Below are positions 7,652-17,693 of a stretch of 64,000 nt of DNA, one piece after another. Every line of letters begins with the position of its first letter. Within the stretch, counting starts at the first letter, position 1. The translations under genes were made by a program, and so were the position numbers. Source of the stretch: Gemmatimonadota bacterium (lineage in GTDB: Bacteria > Gemmatimonadota > Gemmatimonadetes > Gemmatimonadales > Gemmatimonadaceae); contig PLCA01000002.1 of assembly GCA_003134685.1 (NCBI GenBank), positions 124,001 through 188,000 of the forward strand, given 5' to 3'. The notes under the pieces were generated by a model. That model saw nothing but the letters and a program-made list of their open reading frames with translations. It searched no databases and was not told the origin of the DNA.

Positions 7652-9445
7652 TTATCCTGCGGTGACGAGTTTTTCCGATTTAGCGGATGGTAGCTGCGGT
7701 GTCGCACGCCGTTCGCCGACCTGCTGGCGCCACATTGCATAGTAGAGGCCGGTTTGTCCCAGAAGATCATCGTGCTGACCCACCTCGACGATCTTGCCAC
7801 GCTCGAGGACGTAGATCCGATCGGCGTGCATCACCGTAGACAGCCGGTGCGCGATGAGAATCGTGATCACCTCGTGCGAGCTGGCAACTTCCCGCATCGT
7901 GCGGCTGATCTCCTCCTCGGTGAGCGAATCCAGCGACGACGTGGCCTCGTCGAAGACGAGGAGATGAGGGTTGCGGAGCAGTGCGCGCGCGATCGAGAGC
8001 CGCTGCTTCTCTCCGCCCGAGACCTTGACTCCGCCTTCCCCGATCAGCGTATCGAGCCCCTTGTCAGCCCGCGCCAGGAGAGCGTTCGCCGCGGACCTAT
8101 GCAGCACGTCGAGGCACTCCGCGTCGGTCGCGTGCGGATTCACGAACTTGAGATTCTCGCGGATGGTTCCCGAGAACAGCTGCGCGTCCTGGGTGACGAG
8201 ACCAATCTGCTCGCGCAGCCGGTCCAGGTCGACGTCAGTGCCGTTTACTCCGTTATAGAGAATCTCTCCCTGCCTGGGTTGGTAGAGACCGACCAGCAGC
8301 TTCACGAGTGTCGTCTTCCCCGCGCCGGAGGGCCCGACGAACGCAATCGTCTCGCCGCGGTTCACCTCGAAGGAAATATCAGTCAGTGCCGGGGTGCTGG
8401 CGCTCTGGTGCATGAACCCGACGTCCGCGAATTCCAGCTTCCGAATCTCAGTCACTGGAATCGGAGTCAGCGGCTTTTGATCCTTCGGCGTCTCCAGAAT
8501 CTTTGTGAAGTTGCCGAGTGATACTTCGGTCTCGCGGTAGACATTGATGATGTTGCCCAGCTCCTGCATCGGGCCGAAGATGAAGAACGAGTAGAACAGG
8601 AGCGAGAAGAACTGGCCGACTGTGATCTTCTGGGTGAAGATCAGGTAGAGCATCAGGAACAGGATGCACGTGCGCAGAAGGTTTACCGATGTGCCCTGGA
8701 TGAAGCTCAGGCTTCGGATGTATTTCACCTTCTTCAGCTCGAGCTTGAGGATCTTCTCCGTCGTCGCGTTGAGCCGCACGACTTCCTGCTCCGCGAGACC
8801 GAGGCTCTTTACGAGCTCGATGTTGCGAAGTGATTCCGTGGTAGACCCCGCCAGCGCCGTCGTCTCGGCCACGATCACCTTCTGTATGATCTTGATGCGC
8901 CCGCTCAGCATCCAGCTCAGTGTACCGAGCAACGGGACAGTCGCGAGAAAAGCCGGCACGATTATCCAGTTCACCGAAAATGCGTAGATGATTACGAACA
9001 CGACGCCGACCAGCGTCGTGAAGATGAGATTGATCGAGAGCGAGATGAACTTTTCGACGTCGGACCGCACCTTCTGGAGCTTGCCGAGCGTCTCGCCGCT
9101 GCGCTGGTCCTCGAAGACAGAGTATGGAAGCTCGAGCGAGTGCCTGATGCCGTCCGAGTACATCTCGGCGCCAACCCGCTGGACGATGACGTTGACGTAA
9201 TAGTCCTGAAAGTTCTTGGCGACGCGCGACACGAATGCGACGCCCATCGCCATGAGCAGCAGCTTTCCCGCGCCCTTGATGAACGTGCTCGTCTGGTATT
9301 CCCGGAAGCGCGTTGCGTAGTCATCGATCACATGCCGGAAAATGAGCGGGTCCAGGAGTGAGAACACCTGGTTGGTTGCCGCCAGCACGAGCGCGAGGAG
9401 AATCAGCCCGCGGTATTTGCGCAGGTAGGAAAGGAGGAGATCCAC
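7652..9445 (-). CDS. ABC exporter, fused permease and ATPase (MsbA-like)
   Basis: A 597-aa half-transporter expected to work as a homodimer in the inner membrane. Six membrane spans occupy residues 10-310; the ATPase domain follows with Walker A GPSGAGKTT (371-379), Q-loop at 'LVTQD', signature VSGGEKQR (475-482), Walker B LLVFDE (495-500) and the switch His533. The start is GTG at 9445; its N-terminus matches the usual first span. The likely substrate is a lipid, lipopeptide or drug, not decidable here. It is the first gene of an operon with the DUF3857-transglutaminase gene eight bases downstream, which suggests that exporter and periplasmic enzyme handle related substrates. Confidence 0.92.
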   Translation of the reverse strand: MDLLLSYLRKYRGLILLALVLAATNQVFSLLDPLIFRHVIDDYATRFREYQTSTFIKGAGKLLLMAMGVAFVSRVAKNFQDYYVNVIVQRVGAEMYSDGIRHSLELPYSVFEDQRSGETLGKLQKVRSDVEKFISLSINLIFTTLVGVVFVIIYAFSVNWIIVPAFLATVPLLGTLSWMLSGRIKIIQKVIVAETTALAGSTTESLRNIELVKSLGLAEQEVVRLNATTEKILKLELKKVKYIRSLSFIQGTSVNLLRTCILFLMLYLIFTQKITVGQFFSLLFYSFFIFGPMQELGNIINVYRETEVSLGNFTKILETPKDQKPLTPIPVTEIRKLEFADVGFMHQSASTPALTDISFEVNRGETIAFVGPSGAGKTTLVKLLVGLYQPRQGEILYNGVNGTDVDLDRLREQIGLVTQDAQLFSGTIRENLKFVNPHATDAECLDVLHRSAANALLARADKGLDTLIGEGGVKVSGGEKQRLSIARALLRNPHLLVFDEATSSLDSLTEEEISRTMREVASSHEVITILIAHRLSTVMHADRIYVLERGKIVEVGQHDDLLGQTGLYYAMWRQQVGERRATPQLPSAKSEKLVTAG

Positions 9446-9577
9446 ACTCGGATACTATTGGGGTACGGCTAGGCCCGCAATCTTGACCAGAGGCAGTACT
9501 TTCGATTGCGACTCATTGGTCTCATTGCGTCTCCGAGGCTACCCGGTCTTGTTCGTCGATGGGGAAGGTCGGAGATC

Positions 9578-12500
9578 TTATTTCATGAACTCGACCGGCC
9601 GCCCGATCGTCCAGGGGATTTTTGCCGCGTCGAGACTCGCATTCAGCGCGGGAATGCGGCGCTCGAGCAGCGCGTTGATTCTGCCGACCTCGCGCTGCAG
9701 GTCCGACGACGCCAGCGTCAGCGTCGCGCGCTGAAGCTCAGTAGGTGGCGAGCTGACGTTCCCGATCTCCTCGGCAACGTTGTTCACACGCTCCTGAATC
9801 GATGGATCCTCGACTCTCTTGTCGTCGCTCACGGGCTCACCCTCGGGATCCCCGCGCAGTTTCTTCAGAACGTCGGAGATCTCCTTGTCGACCGCATCCG
9901 CCTGCTTCGAGACGCTGTCGGGAGCAGTATTGCTCTTGAGCGCGGTCTTCACGTCGGTGACCTGTTCCTTCAGCTGCTCGACAGTTCGAACCGCGGCTTG
10001 TACAGTCGCCTGCAGTCGACTGGTGCTCACACGCATGTCGTAGAGCGTCCGGTAGTCGGCATCACTCATCTGCACGAGCGGATCGGAGCGGACGTCGACC
10101 GGGACTTCCTGCACGGCCGGCGCGCCTGATCCTTCTTTCACGCTCATTCGCGCCGTGTATCGGCCTGGAAGCACGAACGGTCCCGACGGATCGCGCTGCC
10201 TGCCCTGCGACTCTCCAGCCTGACCGGCCGGACGGCGCACCGTATAGGGCGCCGCTGTGCGAAGGTCCCAGGTCACGCGATGCATTCCGCGTTTCTTGTT
10301 CGCGGTCAGCTCGCGCACACGCTTCCCCGTCGCGTCGTAGATGCCGAGCGTGACATCTCCACCCTTCGGCAGAGAGTCGCGCAGGAAGTACGTGATGATC
10401 GCGCCGAACGCCGGGTTGGGAGCTGAGTACTCGCGATCGCCGGTGGCGCCGGCACCGCGGACTCCTCCGGGGACCGAGCCGTTCGGGTTGTACTCAGTCG
10501 CCGATTTTACCGCGAAGAGATAGGTGCCGACTCTGTTGGCCTCGCCGAGCTTTTCAAGCGGGGTGATGTCGTCGATGATGTAGATGCCGCGGCCGTGCGT
10601 GCCGATGACGAGGTCGTGTTCGCGTGGATGGATCACGATGTCGTGAACGGCCACCGTTGGAATGTTGTACTTGAGCTGCGTCCACGAGCCGCCCCCCAAG
10701 GCCGTGTAGAACACACCGAACTCCGTGCCGGCGAAAAGAAGATTCGGCTCGGCGAGATCTTCGCGTATCACCTGCACCGATCCGTTGGCGGGGAGGTTGC
10801 CGCCGACCGAAGTCCAGTGCGCGCCGTAATCGATGCTCCTCAGGACATACGGCTTGAAGTCATTGTTGCGGTGATTGTCGAGCGTAGCGTACACGATTGC
10901 TTCATTGAACCGCGATGCGACTACTCGACTCACGTACGTTTGGTCGGGAACACCCGGGAATTTGGTATACCTGGTCCACGTCGCGCCTCCGTCGCGCGAA
11001 GCGGAAATAACTCCATCATCGGTCCCGACGTAAAGGAGTCCCTGTTTCAGTGGAGACTCGTCGATCGTGCTGATATTGCCGTAGTCAGCCGTTCCCTGGT
11101 GGCGGGCGATTGCATCGCGCGGCCAGATCTTCCCCATCACTTGCAGGCTGTCGCGATTGAGCTGCCGAGTGAGATCGGAACCGAGCCTGGTCCACGCATC
11201 GCCGCGGGTGCTGCTCTTGAAGAGATAATTCGCGCCGAAGTAGATCGTGTTGTGATCGTGCGGCGAGATGAGCATCGGCGAGCTCCAGTTCCAGCGATAC
11301 GGCTTGCCGCCGAAGTCAGGCAACGGCTTGATCGTTTTCTGCTCACCGGTGCGAACATCGAAGCGGACGATGTCGCCACCCTGTGATTCCCCGTACACTG
11401 TATTCGGGTCGACGGGATCGATCTGCGCGTAGAAGCCGTCGCCTCCGGTGGTGCGGATCCAGTCGGCGTTGGTGATTCCCTGGCGGTTTCTGGTCTGACT
11501 CGGTCCGCCCCAGCTGCTATTGTCCTGCAATCCGCCGTACACGTAGTAGAACGGCTGGCGCATGTCGGTTGCGATCGCGTAGTACTGCGAGATCGGGAGA
11601 TTCGGGACGAAGTCGACGGTGCGGCCGCGATCGTGGCTGATGTAGACTCCGCCATCGCATCCGATGATGAGATGGTTGGGATCGGTGGGATCGATCCACA
11701 TCGTGTGATGGTCCGAGTGCGCGCCGCTTGCCGTGGTGCGGAAAGTCCGCCCACCATCCGTCGAGACCTGGAGCGCCACTCCCATGAAATACACACGATC
11801 TGGATCCGTTGGATCGACCCGAATTTGCCCCATGTACCATGGATACGAAAATCCGGTCCCCATCTTCTGCCAGCTGGCGCCGCGATCGTCCGAGCGGTAG
11901 ACGCTCGCTTCGGTATTGCCTTGTGACGCGCCGTTCCCCGTCACCTTCGTCTCGATCGTGGCATAAACGATGTTTGGATTCGACCTGCTCACATCGACGC
12001 CGATTCTTCCCACATCTACTTTCGGCAATCCCTCGGTGAGTTTCGTCCACGTGTCGCCGCCATCGATGCTCTTCCAGAGTCCGCTGCCGGGGCCGCCGCC
12101 GACGTATGTGTAGGGACGCCGCTCGCGCTGGAACGACGCGGCGTAGATCACATCGGGATCGGTCGGATCGAAGATGACGTCGGTGAATCCGGTATGAGCG
12201 TCAATGTTCTTGACGTTCTTCCAGGTGTGTCCGCCGTCGGTGGTTCGAAACAACCCGCGATCGCCGCCCGCTCCCCAGAGGGGCCCCGCTGCCGCGACGA
12301 AGACGATTTGGGGATTCGTCGGATTGACGATAACGCGCCCGATGTGCTCCGATTTCCTGAGCCCCATGTTCGTCCACGTCTTTCCGGCGTTCTCCGACTT
12401 GTAGACCCCATCGCCCCACGACGAGCTCCGTTGGTTGTTTGCCTCACCCGTGCCGACCCAGATGATGCTGGGATTGCTAGGCGCCACCGCGATGTCACCA

Positions 12501-12838
12501 ATCGATGCGGAGGCCTGGCTGTCGAAGATAGGTTCCCACGTGGTTCCGCCGTTGACCGTCTTCCACACGCCACCCGATGCCGACGCGACATAGAACAGCT
12601 CGCCGAGCCGTGCACCGATCTGCGATTTTGGTCCTTCGGGAACCGCGAAAGCGACGACGCGTCCGCTCGTGACAGCCGGACCGATCGAGCGCCATGGCAA
12701 TTCCGCGAGACGAGCCGAATCGGCGTCGAATACCACAGGCGTGGTCTTGGCGGTCGAAGTCGCCTGAGCGATGAGAGTCGCGGGAAGAGACGCGAGGAGG
12801 GCGATCGCGAGAGTGGAGCGCGAGAACATGCGGAGCAT
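9578..12838 (-). CDS. Secreted VPS10/sortilin-like BNR-repeat protein
   Basis: A 1086-aa exported protein with a signal peptide (residues 1-25, ending I-A-Q). Residues about 50-720 hold many BNR/Asp-box repeats, seen as S-x-D-x-G-x-T-W ('TVNGGTTWEP', 'SENAGKTWT', 'TTDGGHTWK', 'SIDGGDTWT', 'SRDGGATWT') and linked by 'P-x-D/N-P' turns. They build beta-propellers like those of sortilin VPS10 domains or exo-sialidase-type hydrolases. The C-terminal part includes an FlgD-like 'G-x-Y-D-A-T-G-K' beta domain and a helical tail. Proteins of this kind are often called glycosyl hydrolases, but no catalytic site is evident. It stands alone, with a divergent PAP2 gene 102 bp upstream. Confidence 0.9.
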   Translation of the reverse strand: MLRMFSRSTLAIALLASLPATLIAQATSTAKTTPVVFDADSARLAELPWRSIGPAVTSGRVVAFAVPEGPKSQIGARLGELFYVASASGGVWKTVNGGTTWEPIFDSQASASIGDIAVAPSNPSIIWVGTGEANNQRSSSWGDGVYKSENAGKTWTNMGLRKSEHIGRVIVNPTNPQIVFVAAAGPLWGAGGDRGLFRTTDGGHTWKNVKNIDAHTGFTDVIFDPTDPDVIYAASFQRERRPYTYVGGGPGSGLWKSIDGGDTWTKLTEGLPKVDVGRIGVDVSRSNPNIVYATIETKVTGNGASQGNTEASVYRSDDRGASWQKMGTGFSYPWYMGQIRVDPTDPDRVYFMGVALQVSTDGGRTFRTTASGAHSDHHTMWIDPTDPNHLIIGCDGGVYISHDRGRTVDFVPNLPISQYYAIATDMRQPFYYVYGGLQDNSSWGGPSQTRNRQGITNADWIRTTGGDGFYAQIDPVDPNTVYGESQGGDIVRFDVRTGEQKTIKPLPDFGGKPYRWNWSSPMLISPHDHNTIYFGANYLFKSSTRGDAWTRLGSDLTRQLNRDSLQVMGKIWPRDAIARHQGTADYGNISTIDESPLKQGLLYVGTDDGVISASRDGGATWTRYTKFPGVPDQTYVSRVVASRFNEAIVYATLDNHRNNDFKPYVLRSIDYGAHWTSVGGNLPANGSVQVIREDLAEPNLLFAGTEFGVFYTALGGGSWTQLKYNIPTVAVHDIVIHPREHDLVIGTHGRGIYIIDDITPLEKLGEANRVGTYLFAVKSATEYNPNGSVPGGVRGAGATGDREYSAPNPAFGAIITYFLRDSLPKGGDVTLGIYDATGKRVRELTANKKRGMHRVTWDLRTAAPYTVRRPAGQAGESQGRQRDPSGPFVLPGRYTARMSVKEGSGAPAVQEVPVDVRSDPLVQMSDADYRTLYDMRVSTSRLQATVQAAVRTVEQLKEQVTDVKTALKSNTAPDSVSKQADAVDKEISDVLKKLRGDPEGEPVSDDKRVEDPSIQERVNNVAEEIGNVSSPPTELQRATLTLASSDLQREVGRINALLERRIPALNASLDAAKIPWTIGRPVEFMK

Positions 12839-12939
12839 CGTGTGGGGAGTGAAGAGACGGGGATAATCTCATTCACGGCCGCGGTTTTTGCCAACCCTCC
12901 ACTCCTTGCCGCGAGACTCTCCGGTCTCTACTCTGAATC

Positions 12940-13650
12940 ATGCGCTCGAGTGTCGTTGTGGTCACGATCGGCCAGCTGCTGCTGATCTCGCCCACTATTG
13001 CAGCCCAAAAAGATTCCGTATCGCCTGCCCGCGAGGGGACATCCGCGCGCGTGTGGATCTTTTCCGTCGGAATCGCGGCGTCCGCGGCGCTCGACCCCGA
13101 GATGCGGGAGTGGGCGCTGCACACACATACTCGATCTCTCGACCACTTCGCGAAATTAGTAAATCCACTCGGGACCTCACGACGGCTCGTCCCGGCGATG
13201 GCGCTCACCTACGTCACCGCGTTGTTAACTGGGCGCGAGTCGCTCGCCAATGGAACGCTCAACACCGCCGCAGCCTACGTCGTCTCCGACCTCGTCGAAT
13301 CAGCCCTCAAGCCAGTGATCGGTCGCGAGCGGCCCCACGTAGAAGGGAATTCGCGTCGCTTTCAACCCTTTACCGCCTCCGGCGACTGGCACTCGCTCCC
13401 TTCCGCGCACGTAGCGCACATCACGTCGATCGCTCAGGCAATCTCCATGCAGACGCAGTCGGCTCCCATCACTGCTCTCTGCAGCGGTCTTGTCGCCCTC
13501 GTCGCCTGGGACCGTGTCTATGAAGATCAGCACTGGGCGAGCGACGTGACCGCAACGATCGCCCTGAGCTCCGTAGTCAGCGGCGCCACTGTTAGATGGC
13601 TCGAATCACACTGGTCGCGCTCACACGATGCCGAGCAAAGTGCCAGATAG
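12940..13650 (+). CDS. PAP2-family phosphatase, exported
   Basis: A 236-aa PAP2 (acid phosphatase / lipid phosphatase) protein. A signal peptide covers residues 1-23 (ends I-A-A-Q). The three phosphatase motifs are present in variant form: K-x6-R-P in '[11 protein letters not shown]', P-S-A-H in 'SLPSAHVAH' where the usual motif is P-S-G-H, and D-R-x5-H-x3-D in '[12 protein letters not shown]' where the first residue is usually Ser. The catalytic histidines and Asp are kept, so activity is likely. Its last 23 bases overlap the start of the P450 gene. Substrate could be an isoprenoid or lipid phosphate. Confidence 0.85.
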   Translation: MRSSVVVVTIGQLLLISPTIAAQKDSVSPAREGTSARVWIFSVGIAASAALDPEMREWALHTHTRSLDHFAKLVNPLGTSRRLVPAMALTYVTALLTGRESLANGTLNTAAAYVVSDLVESALKPVIGRERPHVEGNSRRFQPFTASGDWHSLPSAHVAHITSIAQAISMQTQSAPITALCSGLVALVAWDRVYEDQHWASDVTATIALSSVVSGATVRWLESHWSRSHDAEQSAR

Positions 13651-14977
13651 CCGCACCCCGCCGGGGCCACCCGCTCGCTTCCCCGGTCACATGCTGATCA
13701 GGTTCGCGCGCCGCCGGCTCCCCTTCATGATCGAGTCCGCGAAAAAGTACGGCGACATTGTGTTCTTCAAAGTCGGCAATGAGCGGGTTTACCTGTTCAA
13801 CCATCCGGATCTCATCCGCGATGTGTTCGTCACGAATCAGAAGAATTTTACCAAGAGCCGCGCACTCGTACGCGCCAAGCGGCTGCTGGGCGAAGGGCTT
13901 CTTACCAGCGAAGGTGAATTCCATCTGCGCCAGCGGCGACTTGCGCAGCCGGCGTTTCACCGGGATCGCGTTGCGGCGTATGGGCGATCGATGGTCGAGT
14001 ACGCAGATCGGACCAGGTCGTCTTGGACCGACGAACGCTCGCTCGACGTGCACGACGAGATGATGAGACTCACGCTCGCGATCGTGGCGAAGACGCTCTT
14101 CAGCGCCGACGTCGAGAGGGAAGCAGCCGAGATCGGAGAAGCCCTCACGACCACCTTCGAGGCATTCAACATCGGGATTCTTCCATTCAGCGAGCTGCTC
14201 GAGAAGCTCCCGCTTCCCTACCTCAAGCGGTTCGAGGCGGCGCGCGCGCGTCTCGACAAAACGATCTACCGCATCATCGACGAGCGTCGCGCGACAGGGG
14301 AGGACAGGGGAGATCTGCTCTCCATGCTCCTTCTCGCACAGGACACGGAAGGCGACGGCGGGAGGATGACCGACACGCAGATACGCGACGAGGCGATGAC
14401 AATCTTCCTTGCGGGTCACGAGACGACCGCCAACGCTCTGTCCTGGACGTGGTACCTCCTGTCACAGCATCCCGAGATCGAGGCGCATTTCCATCGGGAA
14501 GTAGATGCGCTTGGGCCTCGGCTGCCGCGGCCAGATGATCTGGCGAATCTGCCCTACACGCGGATGATACTCGCCGAGTCGATGCGTCTCTATCCGCCGG
14601 CGTGGGCCGTGGGACGGCGGGCAATCAACGATTTCGAGGCGGGTGGATATCGCATTCCGGCGCGCTCGATGGTGCTCATGTCGCAATACATCACTCACCG
14701 CGATCCGCGCTTCCACCCCGACCCCGAGAGGTTCGATCCGGAGCGCTGGCTGCCGGAAGTCGCGGCGGCGCGTCCCCGGTTTTCCTATTTCCCCTTCGGT
14801 GGTGGCACGCGCATCTGCATTGGAGAGCAGTTCGCGTGGATGGAAGGAATTCTGATCCTGGCGACCATCGCCCAGAAATGGAAGTTGCGCTATCTCGGAA
14901 GTGCACCTCCGGAGGTTGAGCCGAAGATCACGCTGCGTCCGCGCGGGAGCCTGAGCATGCGGATCGAGAAGCGTTGA
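13628..14977 (+). CDS. Cytochrome P450
   Basis: A 449-aa soluble heme-thiolate monooxygenase. Family marks are all present: the I-helix oxygen-activation motif AGHETT (262-267), the K-helix E-x-x-R (Glu317-Arg320), the 'PERF' region (366-369) and the heme loop [12 protein letters not shown] with Cys397 as heme ligand. It resembles the bacterial CYP102-like/CYP4-like group with long-chain fatty acid or terpenoid substrates, but no specific substrate can be inferred. It starts inside the PAP2 gene, which suggests co-transcription. No ferredoxin or reductase gene is next to it, so electrons must come from elsewhere. Confidence 0.94.
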   Translation: MPSKVPDSRTPPGPPARFPGHMLIRFARRRLPFMIESAKKYGDIVFFKVGNERVYLFNHPDLIRDVFVTNQKNFTKSRALVRAKRLLGEGLLTSEGEFHLRQRRLAQPAFHRDRVAAYGRSMVEYADRTRSSWTDERSLDVHDEMMRLTLAIVAKTLFSADVEREAAEIGEALTTTFEAFNIGILPFSELLEKLPLPYLKRFEAARARLDKTIYRIIDERRATGEDRGDLLSMLLLAQDTEGDGGRMTDTQIRDEAMTIFLAGHETTANALSWTWYLLSQHPEIEAHFHREVDALGPRLPRPDDLANLPYTRMILAESMRLYPPAWAVGRRAINDFEAGGYRIPARSMVLMSQYITHRDPRFHPDPERFDPERWLPEVAAARPRFSYFPFGGGTRICIGEQFAWMEGILILATIAQKWKLRYLGSAPPEVEPKITLRPRGSLSMRIEKR

Positions 14978-15059
14978 TCAACACTGCACTCACGGAACAA
15001 GTATCTATATAGTTGCAAGGCACTTTCCCGGCGTTGATCCCGTCTATCCCAGAAATCCA

Positions 15060-17693
15060 ATGAACAGACACTCGTATCGTCGCGTTCTGTCGACGGCTTG
15101 CTTGATGCACGCGCCGCTCATCCCGGCCTGGGCACAGCAGACGTACCAGTCGCCGCCCGCCGATTTGGTGAAGATCCTCGAGGCGCCCGCGAATCCGATC
15201 ACTTCGATCAGTTCGAACCGCCAGTGGGTTCTCGTGACGGTGAGCGACCCGCGCACGGTCACCATCAGCGACATGGCCGACTCGGCCTACTACCTCGCCG
15301 GCAGCAAGATCAGAGCGAATCCGGACTACCGGATCGAGAACATCGGCATTCGCTCCGGAACGGTGAGCGGCATCGATGGAAGGGTCGAGCATCAGCTGGA
15401 GGTGCCGACCGGCGGACGCCTTGGATCCACAGCCTGGTCAATAAGCGGAGATCAGCTCGCCTACACCACTGTCTCCAACGGTGGAATGTCGGTGGAGATC
15501 CTGGATCCGGCGATTGGGCACAAGCGTCACATCACCGTGTCCGGATTGTCGGGAAGAATTCGCGATCTCGACTGGTCGCGTGATGGAAAGAATCTGGCGT
15601 TCACGGTGACGACTCCAGCGGGCACCTCGCTCTGGGTCGCGGACATTGGCAGCGGCGCAGCGCGACGTCTCACACCATCGACGCTGAACTTCACCACCGC
15701 GCGCGGAAACATTGTTGACAACGCGGGCTGCAACTGGCTTAACGGAAAGGCGCCGCTCGTCTGCCGGCTGTGGCCCGCCAACCATGGCGCGACGCCAAAA
15801 GCATCCGAAGTTCCGACTGGCGTTATCGTGCAGGAATCCTACGGACTCTCGGCTCCTGCCCGCACCTACGAATATCTGCTCCAAGGTCCGGCTGACGAGG
15901 CCCTCTTCGACTACTACTTCAACGATCAGCTTTCTCTGGTTGCGCTCGATGGGAAGATCACACCCATCGGATCGCCGGGAATCCACAGCCGCGCGACGCC
16001 GTCCCCCGACGGGAGCTATCTGCTCGTTGAAACAGTGCAGCGCCCGTATTCCTATCAGGTGCCGATGGATGTCTTTCCCTCACGCACCGAAGTCTGGAAT
16101 CTGAACGGAAAAGTCGTTCGCGAGATCAGGAACTCCCACGTTGCGGAAGAAGCGCCGAGCGCGCGGGATGCGGTCGTGCCCGGAATCCGGGTCGTCAACT
16201 GGCGTCCCGACGTACCAGCCACCCTGGTGTTGGTCGAAGCACTCGACAGAGGAAATCCTCGCACCGTCGTTCCGAAGCGAGACCAGGTCTCTCTGCTGTC
16301 GGCGCCGTTCACCGGAGCAGTGACACCGTTCGTTCAAACCGAATACCGCTACGGCGGAATCACGTGGGTATCTCCCAGCACTGCGTTCCTGACCGATCGA
16401 CTTTCGCGCGGCGCCAGACAACGCCTTTGGATGATCGATCCTTCGGCGCCTGGCGGTGGCACACCGAAGCTGGTTTGGGATCGAAGCGCCGAGGAGCGCT
16501 ATTCGAATCCAGGGACCTGGGTGTACGTGCTCGATCCCGCGAGCGATCGTTTTGTGCCGCTTCGCTCGAGCAATGGCAAATACCTCTATCTCAGGGGAGA
16601 CGGCGCTTCACCCGAGGGCGATCGCCCATTCATAGATCGCTTCGACCTGGCGACGGGCAAGACGGAAAGATTGTGGCAATCAACGGCTCCCAATTACGAA
16701 CAAGCGCTCCAGGTAGTCGACCGCGACGCAAATCGCATCATCACGCAGCGCGAATCGCCGACTGATCCGCCGAACATTTTCCTGCGCGATCTCCGCGACA
16801 AATCGCTGACCCAGATCACGAAGCTCGGCGATCCAGCGCCGTACTTCGCCAACGTCAAGAGCGAGCTCATCACCTACGCGCGTCCCGATGGGGTGAAGCT
16901 GTCGGCCACCCTCTACCTTCCCCCGGGCTACGACAAATCGCAGGGAAGGCTACCCTTTTTCTTCTGGGCATATCCGCGCGAGTTTCAGTCCGCTGATGCT
17001 GCTTCGCAGCTCGCGGGATCTCCTTATCAGTTCAAGCGTCCCGGCCGCCAGAACTACCTGATGCTGCTCATGCACGGCTACGGCGTTCTCGACGGACCCA
17101 CAATGCCGATCGTGGGTGCCAACGGCAAAGAGCCCAATGACAGCTACATCCAGCAGCTCGTCGCCAGCGCGCAGGCCGCGGTCGACAAGATCGTGGACAT
17201 GGGCGTCGCCGACCGCGATCGCGTTGCCGTTGGAGGACATTCGTACGGCGCCTTCATGACCGTCAATCTTCTCGCGCACTCTGACATCTTCCGCACCGGA
17301 ATAGCGGAGAGCGGCGCCTACAACCGCTCGCTCACGCCGTTCGGATTCCAGTCAGAGCCGCGTACGTACTGGGAAGCACCGGACATCTATAACGCCATGT
17401 CTCCGTTCAACTACGCGAACAAGATCAAAGTGCCGGTGCTGCTGATTCACGGTCAACGCGATGACAACTCGGGGACCTTCCCGATCCAGTCCGAGCGCCT
17501 CTTCGCGGCGATCAAGGGGAACGGCGGCAATGTTCGTTACGTTCAGCTCCCGCTCGAGCCGCACGGCTACACGGCGCGCGAGACGCAGCGTCACCTGTTG
17601 TGGGAGTACATCAACTGGCTCGACAAATACGTGAAAAACGCTCCGCCGCGACCGGCTACCTCGGCGACGGCAGGCTCACAAGCACCGCAGTAG
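15060..17693 (+). CDS. S9 prolyl-oligopeptidase family peptidase (S9D-like)
   Basis: An 877-aa exported serine peptidase with a signal peptide ending A-W-A-Q near residue 24. An N-terminal beta-propeller region (about 40-600, with WD-like repeats such as 'TAWSISGDQLAYT') precedes an alpha/beta-hydrolase domain. The catalytic residues are visible: Ser in GGHSYGAF, Asp in 'GQRDDNSG' and His in 'LEPHGYTARET'. The sequence around the last two and 'GAYNRSLTPFGFQ' resembles the S9D glutamyl-peptidase group. It likely degrades peptides in the periplasm. The last 38 bases overlap the end of the convergent CopD-like gene. Confidence 0.9.
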   Translation: MNRHSYRRVLSTACLMHAPLIPAWAQQTYQSPPADLVKILEAPANPITSISSNRQWVLVTVSDPRTVTISDMADSAYYLAGSKIRANPDYRIENIGIRSGTVSGIDGRVEHQLEVPTGGRLGSTAWSISGDQLAYTTVSNGGMSVEILDPAIGHKRHITVSGLSGRIRDLDWSRDGKNLAFTVTTPAGTSLWVADIGSGAARRLTPSTLNFTTARGNIVDNAGCNWLNGKAPLVCRLWPANHGATPKASEVPTGVIVQESYGLSAPARTYEYLLQGPADEALFDYYFNDQLSLVALDGKITPIGSPGIHSRATPSPDGSYLLVETVQRPYSYQVPMDVFPSRTEVWNLNGKVVREIRNSHVAEEAPSARDAVVPGIRVVNWRPDVPATLVLVEALDRGNPRTVVPKRDQVSLLSAPFTGAVTPFVQTEYRYGGITWVSPSTAFLTDRLSRGARQRLWMIDPSAPGGGTPKLVWDRSAEERYSNPGTWVYVLDPASDRFVPLRSSNGKYLYLRGDGASPEGDRPFIDRFDLATGKTERLWQSTAPNYEQALQVVDRDANRIITQRESPTDPPNIFLRDLRDKSLTQITKLGDPAPYFANVKSELITYARPDGVKLSATLYLPPGYDKSQGRLPFFFWAYPREFQSADAASQLAGSPYQFKRPGRQNYLMLLMHGYGVLDGPTMPIVGANGKEPNDSYIQQLVASAQAAVDKIVDMGVADRDRVAVGGHSYGAFMTVNLLAHSDIFRTGIAESGAYNRSLTPFGFQSEPRTYWEAPDIYNAMSPFNYANKIKVPVLLIHGQRDDNSGTFPIQSERLFAAIKGNGGNVRYVQLPLEPHGYTARETQRHLLWEYINWLDKYVKNAPPRPATSATAGSQAPQ

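Noticed and set aside
13592..14419. Minus-strand open frame opposite the P450 gene
   Set aside because: It is the antisense of conserved P450 sequence with no motif of its own.
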